Shown here in pieces: positions 35,216 to 46,185 of a stretch of DNA of 64,000 nucleotides. Made by a program: the position numbers and the translations under genes. Positions within the stretch are counted from its first letter, which is position 1, and the number at the start of each line of letters is the position of its first letter. The stretch is from Diatrype stigma (taxonomy: Eukaryota; Ascomycota; Sordariomycetes; Xylariales; Diatrypaceae). Location of the stretch: the NCBI GenBank assembly GCA_022225965.2, contig JAKJXP020000006.1, positions 124,001 through 188,000 on the forward strand, given 5' to 3'. A model generated the notes under the pieces. That model was not told the DNA's origin. It did not search any database and saw nothing but the letters and a program-made list of their open reading frames with translations.

Positions 35216-35958
35216 ATGCGCATGTTCCCGTACCCCTACATATCCATCCCGGCGCCGCGCCTCGAGTCGGACTTCCGCATCAAGGTCGCCCTGAGCGCCC
35301 AGACGGCCGCCGTCGCCGCCGGCGGCAGCGATCGCGACCGCAACCGCTTCAAGCGGTACACGACGTACACGGGGGGCACGTGGAGCGGACACTTCGGGTA
35401 CGGCACGGTCGTGGTAGGTCTTTTCTTTTCCTTCTTACACTTCGGTCTATATATGAAATAAACGAACATGATATTTCCCCAAGTTCTCGAACGATCTAGC
35501 TAGACGGACATCTTGATTGCTGACAGCTTCCTTCTTTCTTCCCACTCCTTTTCTCCACTATTTTAGAGCGGCGGACAGGAGACACAGGACCTCGTACATG
35601 GCAAGACCTCGGGAATGCTGATCGAGGCGACGCAACGCCTGAAGACTGAGGACAATCCGCCGGCGTAGTAAGTCCTCCTGCCCTGAATAGCAAAGCTGTT
35701 TAGTTAGTTGGTTCAACTGACCGAGAGGATTCAACCATAAGCATCGAGTGCAAAGCGCGCGGCTCCGTGACAGGGACGGCGGAGCTTGTGGAAGCCCTGA
35801 AAAGTAAAGACACGGCGTCGCAGGTCGACCCCCGCCAATATAGCTGCCGGATGGTGATTACGATGAAGACGACCGACGAGCGCTACGTCGAGAGGATCAA
35901 CTTCGGAATGTGGGTGGGAAGTTGCTATTGGAGAGGGGAAGAGATTGTGTGCGAGTAA
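35216..35958 (+). CDS. DUF3237-like protein
   Basis: Exons 35216-35413, 35567-35667 and 35742-35958 (introns 153 and 74 nt) give 171 aa starting MRMFPYPYISIPAPRLES. The pattern fits the small DUF3237 beta-barrel family: an N-terminal strand with a basic stretch (FKRYTTYTGGTWSGHFGYG), a central turn with HGKTSGMLIEATQRLKTED, a YIECKARGSVTGT strand, a late YSCRMVITMKTTDERY strand, and the family-like ending INFGMWVGSCYWRGEEIVCE. Biochemical role of the family is not established. The frame also opens farther upstream (ATG 35156); I chose 35216 because it begins the conserved part. A GTAAAG...ACATACAG pair upstream could be a 5' UTR intron. Confidence 0.75.
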
Positions 35959-36481
35959 GAAACCCCCTCTATCACCCTCTTCGTAACATGTGTGCGTGGA
36001 ATCTATCTGCTACTCGGTGCTAATGGTGAGCGGTTATTAGTGCGTATAGGGTTATATGAAGAGACCCCGGTATCTTAATAGGGTCGTGAGGGAAAGCGAC
36101 TCAGAGTCGAAGAAATGAGGCTCCCCTTTTGAACAGTACATGTCAGCCTAAATGGCCAACTTGATTATCCCTCGTAGTCAGCTACCAGATTCTACGGCTG
36201 GTGGGATATTGATATTACATTGAGATATTTATGCTCTATGTTGTTGGGTTAATCGGAAAAGCGCGAACAATTTCTCATTTTGGGGGGCTGCTCAGGAGAA
36301 ATCGGTTCTCGTTGTTGCATATCATGAGATACAACCAAACTTGCTGAGCATAACGTTGGTCAACCATCAATCGTGAGCATCAGGTCAAACTGAACATAAT
36401 AAACCTCAAGCGAAGGTTCAATCACAAGGACGACTGTTCTATATAAATCCAATTTGCGCCCCTTATCTTGTCTTCTCGAGA
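35959..36481. other. Intergenic, convergent 3' ends
   Basis: About 520 bases between the DUF3237-like gene (+) and the P450 gene (-). No gene seen. Confidence 0.5.
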
Positions 36482-38655
36482 TTACGTGTGAACCCTCTCC
36501 AAGCGCACGCTGAGACCGGTAGGGCGTAAGGTGAAGCTCGGGTTCTCAACGGTGAACGACCCCTCGACGCCGATAAATCGGAAGTTGCGGACCATCGCAA
36601 CAAGTATGGTCTTGATTTCGAACAACGCGAGACTACGCCCGATGCAGATTCGTGGCCCGTTCGAAAAGGGCGAGAAAGTGTAGGGGGATAACTGGTCGCC
36701 GGTTACTGATGAATCGTTATGAATTAGTAACTACGACTTGGAAGATTGCTCGAAATAGGATTTTGTGTCCTAAGGACTTTGCTGGTGTTCGATGGATATA
36801 TAAATGCTACTCGCTCGCGACAACCAAGTGCCAACACAGGGGTGGGGGGAGAGCGATTCTGAGTCCAAGTACTTACGACGATCCCAACGCGAAGGATCTA
36901 CCTCATCCACATCGTCACCCCATATCATTGGGTTCAACAAAGTAACGCAGGGAGCAAGGTCTATCAAGGTTTCTTTTGGGATATGAACTCCCTCGATCAG
37001 GAGATCCACGTCGGCCTTGCGATGGATAGTAGTGGCTGCTCGAGCGTTAGCTTTTCAGACCGCACTTGCAAAGCACCCATCCGTCTCGCTCTTACCCGTG
37101 GGATAGACACGTAGAGACTCTTTACAGAAGTTCTCCAGGTACGGCAACTTCTCGAGCTCGGTGTACGTCGGGTTGTCCGGGAGCTGGCTCACTTCCTCCC
37201 GCAGCTTGTCCTGGATGTCCTGGTGTAACACCAAGATGTACAAGCTCCACGAGAGCATGTTGGCCGAGGTATCGTGGCCGGCAGCCATGAATTCCAGAAG
37301 CTGGTAGAAGTTAGAATCGAGGGAGAAGAGATGGAATAGAAATCATTGTAATGAAAAGCAAAGAATGAATGTGAAAATGAAGGAAAACCGGCACAAGCTC
37401 ACATGGCCAAGAAAGTCGTCCTCCTTGATGCCCTCCGCAACACCGCCCGGCAAGCTCTCCTCGGCGATGAAGGTGATCAGGTCGCGGGAGTCCTTGGTCT
37501 CCCACGTGCCGGCCGCCACCGCCTCGCGCACCTCGCGGTTCCGGTCCCGGATGATGCTGCGCAGGACCTCGTGCAGCCAGCCCATCGCGTCCAGGAAGTC
37601 GCGGTTGGCCTGCAGCGGCAGCCAGCGCGTCGAGACGAAGCCGTTGGCGAACAGCAGGAACTTCCCCAGGGTGCCCGGCGTGAAGAACTGCCGGTAGGCC
37701 TCGTGGAAGGTGTAGCGCTCAGTCAGGTCGTTGCCGCCGCTGCTGCCGTTAGCTAGTTTCCCTTTGACTTTACCGCCGCCGCCGCCGCCGTTGGTCTCTC
37801 CGGCTTGCTGCTTGACGTAATCTAGGTTGATACCTAGGATGGCCTCCCCCATGATGTCCAGGATGGCCTTCGAGAACGTGTCGGTGCAGTCGATGACGCC
37901 GGTGCGCTTGTCGTCGCTCTCCTCGATGCGGCGGTCGAAGGTGGCGCAGATGTCCGTGGCCTTCTCCTGGAAGATGGGCTCGAGCTTGCGGATGTTTTTG
38001 AGGGAGAAGGGCGCGCCGAGCATCTTCCGGTGGGCCCGGTGCTCCTCCCCCTCCATCAGGATCACGCCGCGGCCGCCGAGCTCCTTGACGACGCGGAGGA
38101 ACCACGGCGGCTTCGAGAAGGAGTAGCAGTGCGTCTGCACCACGTCCCGGTTGGCGTTGAGGCTGTTGGGCACCAGCACCTCCGTGTTGGCCCACGTTAG
38201 GTACCGGATGAAGGGCGCGTCCGGGTGCTCCCGCATCCATCGTATGTACAGCTCCGTCGGGGTGTCCGCCTGGTAGAACTTCAAGGCCTGGCCGAAGAAA
38301 AAGTGGTTGTCCTATATCAAAGTCAAGGCAATTACCCATGAGTTACTAGAGCTATCTTATGCGAATATATACAGTCAAACTGCATTATAAAGAAAACAAT
38401 CTCGGGACGTAGGCTGACCGAGGGACCGGGCACATCCCGAAGCGGCGAGAAGTATTTGTGATAGAGGAAGATGCGATAATACTTCAGCGCGAGGTACTGC
38501 GCCAAGAAGAGGGACCAGGCCGCCTGGGCCACCGTCACCGTCACGTCAGGAGACACCGGGGCCGCAGTAGAGCCCGTCGGTGTGTTTCGGGTCCAGAACC
38601 TGTCGAGCAATAGCGACTCGAGAAGGCCGAGCCCAGCACAGACGAACAAGTCCAT
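36482..38655 (-). CDS. Cytochrome P450 monooxygenase
   Basis: Five exons: 38419-38655, 37403-38311, 37096-37300, 36877-37035 and 36482-36705, giving 577 aa. An N-terminal hydrophobic anchor (CAGLGLLESLLLD, and a second segment near WSLFLAQYLALKYY) and the Pro-rich hinge LRDVPGPS mark an ER-membrane class II enzyme. Motifs: GVILMEGEEHRAHRKML (helix C); MAAGHDTSAN on helix I, about 386-395; KESLRVYPT with ExxR; and the heme loop FSPFSNGPRICIGRSLA with the Cys ligand at about 524. The form resembles CYP4/CYP52-like hydroxylases, but subfamily and substrate cannot be assigned. The first donor is GTCAGC rather than GTAAGT. The fourth intron (171 nt) is longer than the others. Confidence 0.92.
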
Positions 38656-40268
38656 TGGCCCGTCTTTCCTGTCTCTCCCACGTGGACGGAGCCGCAAACA
38701 GGGAAAATGAACAGGGGAGAGGGCGGAGGTGCGGAAGCTTTGATGCGATCGATAATAAACCAGAAACAAGTACCGTGATGGCGATGTGAAACACTATCTC
38801 GAAATCGATACAACCTTGCGGGAAATGCTCAGGTAGTAGTTTACATAGAAGCCGTTGTGATAGCGACGGGTGGAAGGTAGTAGTAGGAAGATTATGAAAT
38901 ACGGGGTCATCGTCTTCTCTGACCATTCCATGTGCTTGCTTTCTAATAAAACCCCCTCGTCCCTGTCTGCCTGCGTCGACTTATCTATGTCCTGTCCTGT
39001 TGTCTGCGGCGTTGTCTGTCCCATGTGGGGAGCTCACGACCCCCCCTGGACGCAATATGGAACCGAAGTGTCCACGAACGGTTAGGCCGGCAAGGACCGT
39101 CCCAAGAACTCGGACGCACTTCCATCTGCATAATACCCGTCATAAGGGCCGTTGGGTTGGTAACCTGCAGGCAAGCAAGGTATGTACAGGTGCAAGGACA
39201 AATTATTGGCATACTATGCTATGTAGTCATCCTGGTTGCGCTACTAACCTCTTCTCCTTACACGAGAGCTGCCGATGGCATTGCATTCGGACATCACGCC
39301 ATGCTTGGAGATGGTCGATATAGGTGATATTAGATTGTTGGGCATCGGTGGTCCAATGCGAAGGGAAGGTTTTTTGCATGTAGAAAGCCATCCCGTGCAG
39401 TTAGTTAAATAACTTACTGTAGATATTATCATGTGTTGAGATGACTACCTACTTATTCTCACATCGCACTATGGCTCAAGGTTGTAAGTAATGCTCGGCC
39501 AATCACGAATGGGCGATTTGCTTCAAAGAGGTTAAAAACACCAAGCTCCTACGGCTGATCCCAATTTTCCGACGCCTCCTTCCCGGCAAAACGACGAACC
39601 GTGGGAACGGATCTCCTATTCACCCCTACAGCCCCTCCCCCATCCCCAAAGAAAACGAAAGAACGCCGCTGCAGAAGGGAAGTTCGCAGGGATTGCGTGC
39701 GTCCCCAAGTCTCGGCCCGGCGCACATTGTGAGGGATGGGCACGGCCTATGCGGTTAGCACATCACCATGCGGCTAACTACCCACAACGCAGCCACGCAC
39801 CGGATGGTCCCCGGCAGGCGCCAAGATGTAATCGATATCACGGCCCTCGTATGTGTGGGGGTGAGGGTGGAGAGATCGCTGCTGGTCCCTTCAGCCCATG
39901 TGCCGCTTCTCTACTACGACGAGATCGTGACGAGCGTGACCTGCTACTAACTAATCTAGATCCGCGAGGCAATCATTCTTTCACGAACCAGTGAGTGCAC
40001 CGCCGTAATAATAATAAGGAAGTCTTATTTACTCATCGTTCTCCTTGGGCAATTTCCTTTTCGCTTTTCATATGCAACTAGACTACCTCGTTCATCCTCT
40101 CGTTTTCTCTTCCTCTCATCATGTCGAAGGAAGCTCTTAGTGCCCATCCTCCTAGTTACCTCTACCGTACTCCTCCCCGAGTGAAAAACTCGAGCTGTCG
40201 TACGTAAGTAAGTAGATGGACGCCGGTGCAGCAGCAGCACTGGGCACACGGAACGGACGACATATTTG
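38656..40268. other. Intergenic, divergent promoter region
   Basis: About 1.6 kb between the divergent P450 (-) and rhodopsin-like (+) genes. It may hold promoters for both. No convincing gene. Confidence 0.5.
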
Positions 40269-40569
40269 ATGGCTCCGGCGGACTACTTCACGAAGCAGGA
40301 GTTCATCGATTCCGCCTGGGAGCAAGATCCGATCGGAGCGCGCGGGTTCGCAGCTTGCCTCGCCAGCCTCCATGTAACGCTCCTCGCCCTGAGCACCATC
40401 GCCGTGGGCCTCCGTGTCTGGGCCCGAGGATGGGTATTTCGGGATTCCAAGGTCTGGGGATGGGATGACACCCTCGCGGTTCTGAGCCTTGTACGTTTTC
40501 TCCCCCGTCCCCCCCTTTTCTTCCTCCATCAACCTTCTTCCCCTCGTGTGAATCTGAAAGAGACAGACA

Positions 40570-40614
<45 letters not shown>

Positions 40615-41640
40615 ATCTAGCTAACCTGACCGATCTTCCCGCCCTACAGTTAACAACCGCGCCAGCCTGCATCTTCGCCATCCAAGCGACGCGGCACGGC
40701 CTCGGCACGCGGGACGCGGAGCTGAGCGAGTCGCACCGGGCGCTTGCGTCGCTGTACCTGGGGTGGTGGCAGCTGGCGTACGCGGCGTCGACGAACATGG
40801 TCAAGGCGGGGATCGCGGCGGCGCTGCTGCGGCTGGCGACGCTGGCGCGGCGGTACCGGTACCCGGTGCTGGCGATCCTGGCGGCGGCCCCCTTGTTCGC
40901 GTGCGCCGCCGCCGCCGTGCTGCTGTACTCGTGCCGGCCCGTCGGCGCGCAGTGGGACGCCGCCCTGGGCCCCTGCCCCACCCGCCGCCTCATGGCCGAC
41001 TTCAGCGCCGCCTTCACGGCGCTCACCGTCGCCCTCGACTGGGCCTGCGCCGCCATCCCCTACCTCCTCCTCCGCGGCCTGCAGATGCACGCCCGCACCA
41101 AGGTCTCCCTGTTCGCGCTCCTGGCCTTCGGCGGGCTCGCCGGCGTCTCCGCCCTCATCCGCCTGCCGTATCTCAAGTACTACTACGTCGACGAGGACCA
41201 GCTGTGTACGTCAAAAATTCTCGAAGGTGGGGGGGAGGTGGACACGCTCTTTCTTGACCTACCTGCTAACAGATCAACACATTGCAGACGGATTCGGAAA
41301 CATAGTGCTCTGGTCCACGGTCGAGAACGCCATCGGCATCATCGCGGCGTCGGCGCCGCCGGTCTACAAGCTCTTCTTGCTGTACACGATGGACTTCGAG
41401 GGGTCGTGCGCCAACAGCGGCGCCGGGGCGACGGAGACGATCGGCGGCACGCCGCTGAACCAGCGGAGCGAGACGCCCGCGCACCTGCGGCCGTCGCGCG
41501 CGAGGTCCATGACGTCGTCGCACTCGGACGCCGCGTCGGTGGGCAGTGGCGGGTGGTCGTGGCATCATCGGCGGGAGAGGGTCGGGTCGAGTCGGGAGCA
41601 TATAGTGATGCGAGCGGAAATAGTACGCAGTGATAAATAA
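40269..41640 (+). CDS. Seven-helix rhodopsin-like integral membrane protein (PTH11-type)
   Basis: Exons 40269-40490, 40650-41205 and 41288-41640 give 376 aa. About seven hydrophobic helices precede a Ser/Thr/Arg-rich cytosolic tail. The layout and landmarks match the fungal rhodopsin-domain family related to Pth11: RVWARGWVFRDSKVWGWDD after helix 1, YSCRPVGAQWDAALGPCPTR in an extracellular loop with paired Cys, DWACAAIPYLLLRGLQM, and VLWSTVENAIGIIAASAPP at the last helix. These are putative surface receptors, and ligands are mostly unknown. There is no CFEM domain. Intron 1 carries a ~40-base GA repeat (about 40575-40612). ATG 40269 is the first in frame. Confidence 0.88.
40570..40612. repeat. 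(GA)n microsatellite in intron 1
   Basis: About 20 GA dinucleotides inside the first intron of the rhodopsin-like gene. Confidence 0.95.
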
Positions 41641-42802
41641 TAGTGTTATTTTTTATACAGCCATCGGGCAACTAGAAAACCCCAAAATAAGACATTCATT
41701 CTGCAGAATCTCCGTTGGCTAGCCTATGAAGCCACGTAAGTGCTTTCCTTGGAACAAATATCTTACCAGGATATGGAGTGCTATCTCCACACTGGAAGAG
41801 TGAAGCACATCCTACTGAAGCTATTCAGAGCGACAGCTAGATCTTCGCTATGTACTGTAGCTATGGATAGTAATTTCTACGTTCAATCCCAAGAAAAATC
41901 TGGAACAGCGATGGAGGTTGGTCATTGTTTCGAAATCAGAGTTATGGGAAAGACCGAGTAGATGGAACAACCCATGATATTTGAGCATGTCCGTATTGGC
42001 TGTAGCACGTGATGATTAAAGGGGGTTCACATCGAACCCCCTATCCGCCTAATACCCTGGTTCAGTTGGATGGGCATACACTGCATGAAGAACAAGGCTG
42101 ATATACGCATCCAGCTAACAACTCTTATGTGGTTGAGTTGGTCTGCGGACAACGTTGGCGAATCCGATAGCTCTCCAGTTTAAGGAGTAGGACTAGAGTA
42201 GCGGCTGTTGGTGTCGCGTTTGACTGTTATTAAATATATATATAAGCTATAAAAGCATACCGTTCATCCTCACTAGTTCAGGTGGTTCAGCAATACAAAA
42301 ACGCGTTACCATGTATATACGTGTCGTCTTTACAATGAAAGTATAAAGGTGGCCGTAACAAGCTAAGACATAGGTCATGACTTCATCAGGATGGGAGGCG
42401 CACAACAGTCTATCGAGTCCATCACATTACACCACAGTAAGGTGAGCTCCTTTGGCTGGTGGTATTTGCACAAGCGAACCGTCATTCCAGGGGTCATTCA
42501 TGTGATATCTCAATTAGTTGTTGAACGCCTCGCCATCATACATACAAGTCGACCCTTCGCAGCCCTGTCTTGGAGCCCGGTCAATTGCGTCCAGAACTCA
42601 TCATGTCCATCAAAGCCAAAGAGGAAACCCAGTCAAATCACGACAAAAACTCCTCAGTGCTGTGAATCCGTAATCGATGACCTAAACGCGAATATACTCG
42701 TAGCCTGCGAGATCGAGCTCGTATACGTCGCATTAGAAGCCCTTTCGCTCGGTCTGGGTATCGTGTATCCTACGAGTCAGGAGGATAAAGAAGATTGTCC
42801 GC
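41641..42802. other. Intergenic, convergent 3' ends
   Basis: About 1.2 kb. Holds a perfect 9-bp hairpin at 42020-42042 and an AT tract (42228-42250). The open frame 42391-42825 overlaps the 3' end of the SNARE gene and looks like chance. Confidence 0.5.
42020..42042. other. Perfect short inverted repeat (hairpin)
   Basis: AGGGGGTTC, loop ACATC, GAACCCCCT: nine paired bases around a five-base loop. A CACGTG E-box palindrome lies 14 bases to the left (about 42006-42011). Function unknown. Confidence 0.6.
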
Positions 42803-43714
42803 TTATTTGTTCTTCGTCGTCATGACTAGAGAAGGTCGAGTTAGTTGTGTTCGGACCTGGTTTGGGGGTTGAATGGGCTTACCTATGGGGACAACAATGA
42901 TAAGAATGAGGATGATGATGCCGATAATCAAGCACATTCTCATCTTCATGTCCTTCCACCACATCTGCTTGCGGACTCTGTTGGCACCGCGGCGGAAGCC
43001 TTGGGCGGAGACGGCCAGGTTGTCGGTCTTATCTTGTAGGGCATCTAGTCGCTCGCCACGTTGCGAAACTTTGTTGATGTTCTCTCGCATGACACCGACG
43101 GTGTCATCGATTTGCTGCAACACACTGTTAGTACCCTTCAACAGCATCTGATAATTCGATGGTCGGCTGGTTCCTGAATCGCATAATGGGAGACGTTTCA
43201 CATCCCGAAATAGCCGCGGGGTTGTTGGCGTCGAAAATGACCAGGCGCTCGATTGAGGTTGACGAAAACCATCGCATTGTTGTGATGGTGGTCATTAAGT
43301 AGAGCTGAGAAGCAGATCTTGGCGCTGTCGTAACCACCGAACCACGTCAAAAAGTCATCGATGTCGGGGTCATTTGAAGCCGTTTCATTATCCGATCTCT
43401 TGCCCCTCTATTTGGAATATCCTTCTCTTTCATGGCGACGAAAAATGAATGCTGGAGCGCTGTGCTATTCGTGGCTGTGTTGTACTCGTCGCACGTTTGT
43501 TCGCTCGGTCGGTAGTCGCATAGGTTATTTTGATACATGCCGATATGTTGAGAGCCGGCGATCCAGGAACATGACCATCGAAATCATCATTTAAATCAGT
43601 ATGAAAAGGACTTACCGCTTGAAGCGCCTGTGTTCTGGCATTCCCTCCCTGTTGGGGTGCGGTCTGGCCGCTGGGAATGTAAGGGTCGTAAGGGGCCTCC
43701 TGGGTAGCAGACAT
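42803..43714 (-). CDS. Synaptobrevin/VAMP R-SNARE (Snc1/SynA type)
   Basis: Exons 43616-43714, 42883-43114 and 42803-42825 give 117 aa. It acts on secretory vesicles, pairing with plasma-membrane Q-SNAREs to drive exocytosis at hyphal tips. A short Pro/Gln-rich N-terminus is followed by an R-SNARE motif ([25 protein letters not shown]) with the zero-layer Arg at about 52, the juxtamembrane [12 protein letters not shown] and a C-terminal tail anchor of Ile/Leu/Val, ending VMTTKNK. Intron 1 is 501 nt, far longer than others in the window; intron 2 is 57 nt and separates only the last eight codons. Length and layout match fungal Snc1 orthologues. Confidence 0.95.
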
Positions 43715-45072
43715 GATTGCGGATGTTTATGGTACGGTCGGCGGATTGTTGAGTGAAATCGCAAAGGCGGATATTACGCAGGTGATGAACGTGATGGACG
43801 TAATAGACGTGACGTGACGGTCGTGATGAAGAAAATAGGATGACGCTTAGTTGATGGAAATGGAGGTTGGTTTTGTGGAGGATAGAAAGAAGCGGCGGGA
43901 ATGGCTAAAGGTTGGAGGGAGGACAAAAGCGAACTTGGTCTGGTTGCTACCTACCGTACATAGCCCCTACAACGGTATTTGCTGGTTGCTGGATCGTTGT
44001 CCTGACCTGAGACGCTTGGGTTTTAGAACTGGAAGGGGATGGACGGCTTGGCCTGGTTGGGTTGGCGGGCAACTGCAAAGTACCCGGCAAGTAGCTAAAT
44101 ACGGTTGGGCTGTGTCACCTGCCAGCCACGGAGTGCCACGGGTGACTATTCGTTACATGTGCAGTGACTTACTTGACTTAGTTACCGTGCCTCCGTGCCT
44201 CCGTGCCGCCGTGCTTCCAGGCCTTCTACGCTGGCCAGCCGGAGAATAGGCTACCTACGGAATAACAAATCAAATCACACCAAATCAGGAGACGAGAACT
44301 TTGAAGGCATCGCATTCTCTGCTGACAGCTGACGCAGCCGTATAAATTTCGAGGTTCGTTTCCGTTAGTACTGCATGTATAGAAATGGCTTCCACCTACA
44401 GGAAACCTACATAGGAACCCGACCATTTTGCATGCCTACTTCAAACGACATGGGCCATACTGACTACCTACCTGATTACCATAACTCAGGTACGGTAGGT
44501 CTAAGTGTGAATACCTACCCACTTACCTAAGGTGCCTGTCACATTCATGGCTAGAACGGCGGCAAAAAAGAACGAACGATTGAAAGGCTTCAATTCCACG
44601 CTTCGTATCCGCCTAGAACTTGAAGTAGTCGTGCCAAGCCATGGCTGGAAGATGCCGCCAGCCACCACCCCGCCACGACATCAATTCCTAATTCTTGCGT
44701 GGCGGTGCAGCTTACGACGTATGTACCATGTATTAGGTTGAACGATGATTGGTAGATAGGAATGGATGGTGAGTGATGACAATAAAGTCTCACTGTCTCG
44801 CTTTGTGTTGCCCGCTACTCAGGTAGGGCGGCAAGTATCCAGGAGGTTGTTCTACTGTTTGGAGGTTGGCACCTTCGAGCTCCTATGTATGTAGGTTGAA
44901 CTGATGTTATAATCACCATATAACTTCGTACAGTCGAGGAAGGATAAGCGATGTATAGAATAAAACACAGCGTCTCTGCTTGAGTGTGTGAGAAATGCAT
45001 GATTGGTTGTCGGGTTATACAGAAGCTTGCATACTTATGAAAATCTCAGCATAACTACTTCGTGGCCCCAGA
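43715..45072. other. Intergenic, promoter side of SNARE gene
   Basis: About 1.4 kb. Includes GTGCCTCC/GTGCCGCC repeats near 44188-44215 and CCTACC-rich stretches. No convincing gene. Confidence 0.5.
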
Positions 45073-46185
45073 ATATTTCGAGAATTACTATTGGGGCAGT
45101 TGCAATTTTCCTTTGGGGGCAGTTGACCCACTCTAATAGCTGGTGGCTGGGCTATCCGAATACATTAATTCCCACTAGTATCGCAAATGTTAAAACACCC
45201 AATTTCCCACCTAAATTAATAGCTTCCTGCATATAACAGCTTAATTTTTAATAATAAGCTTCGATATAATAATAATAACCTATTAGGTTTTATTAACGTA
45301 TAATTGCTTTCATTTCTTTCTTTCCATTTTTATTTCTATAATTGCGGCTTTATTCCTGCAACTTCGCCGCGAGCCCTTATAATGGGAAGAGGTCATCAAC
45401 CTCGATTCGGATAACGATAATCCCGCCCCCATCCAACGCGGCACCCAACGCGGCCGTGCCAGCGCCCCCCGTGCCCGCGGTGCCCCCGTTACCCGTGCCC
45501 GCGGTACCCGCGGTGCCAGGGGAGAAAGGAAAAGAAAAGGAGGAATAACAGGTCCGCCTACGCCTATACCTAAACCTATACTTACGATAACTTCTGCGGC
45601 TACGGATACCGCCATTTCGAAAGCCCTTTAGGGGCTCCTACGTAACCAGCAAGCGTTACGTATTACGGCACCTATATTTATTTCCGTATCGCCGGCACCC
45701 TTTAAGGCATACCGGACCAGGCCCGAACTAAGTATTAAAAATCGGGTTATAATGGAACTTAAAAAATGGCACGATATTAACGATTTGGCATTATAAAGTA
45801 CGATAATCGATTTAACGGGCGATATAATTGATTTTATTAGAAATAATTAAGGCCCCTTATTATGGAAAATAATTAAGAATTTCCGTTATAAAAAATAATT
45901 AAAGCTATAAAGGTTAAAGGTTTATTGTTGTATTATATAATAATTTCTTAACTAATTTTAATTTTCGGTTTTGCATTGGCCTTATATTAATGTTATAATA
46001 ATATACAAAACCTACGATATAACGATATAATTCCGAATAAATAGTTTTAAATATAATATTAATGCTTTTAATAAGTGGCTACATAAGTAAGCCCTAGTTT
46101 TTTACTGTGGGTCCGACAATTGGCAAGATAAGCAACTGCCCCCAGAGGAAAATTGCAACTGCCCCAATAGTAATTCTCAATATTT
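45073..46185. mobile_element. AT-rich relic with ~50-bp terminal inverted repeats
   Basis: A ~52-bp sequence at 45073-45125 recurs inverted at 46133-46185 with few mismatches. Core: GAGAATTACTATTGGGGCAG then TTGCAATTTTCC. Each arm holds the motif GGGGCAGTTG twice. The ~1 kb interior is AT-rich, like the RIP-damaged LTR element, except for a Pro/Val/Ala-coding patch (45430-45530). A broken plus-strand frame (about 45550-45870) reads PTPIPKPILTITSAATDTAI, later APFKAYRTRPELSIKNRVIM and ELKKWHDINDLAL, with stops between. This suggests a DNA transposon relic or a non-autonomous derivative. I saw no clear target-site duplication and recognise no transposase. Confidence 0.6.

Noticed and set aside
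34691..35958. One fused gene spanning the 121-residue frame and the DUF3237-like frame
   Set aside because: The first frame stops at 35056 and has no good donor in the right phase before that; the GTAAAG at 35122 lies after the stop.
36482..41640. P450, rhodopsin-like protein and nearby DUF3237 gene as a secondary-metabolite cluster
   Set aside because: There is no synthase, terpene cyclase, transporter or pathway regulator next to them, and the LaeA-like gene is 20 kb away; proximity alone is not enough.
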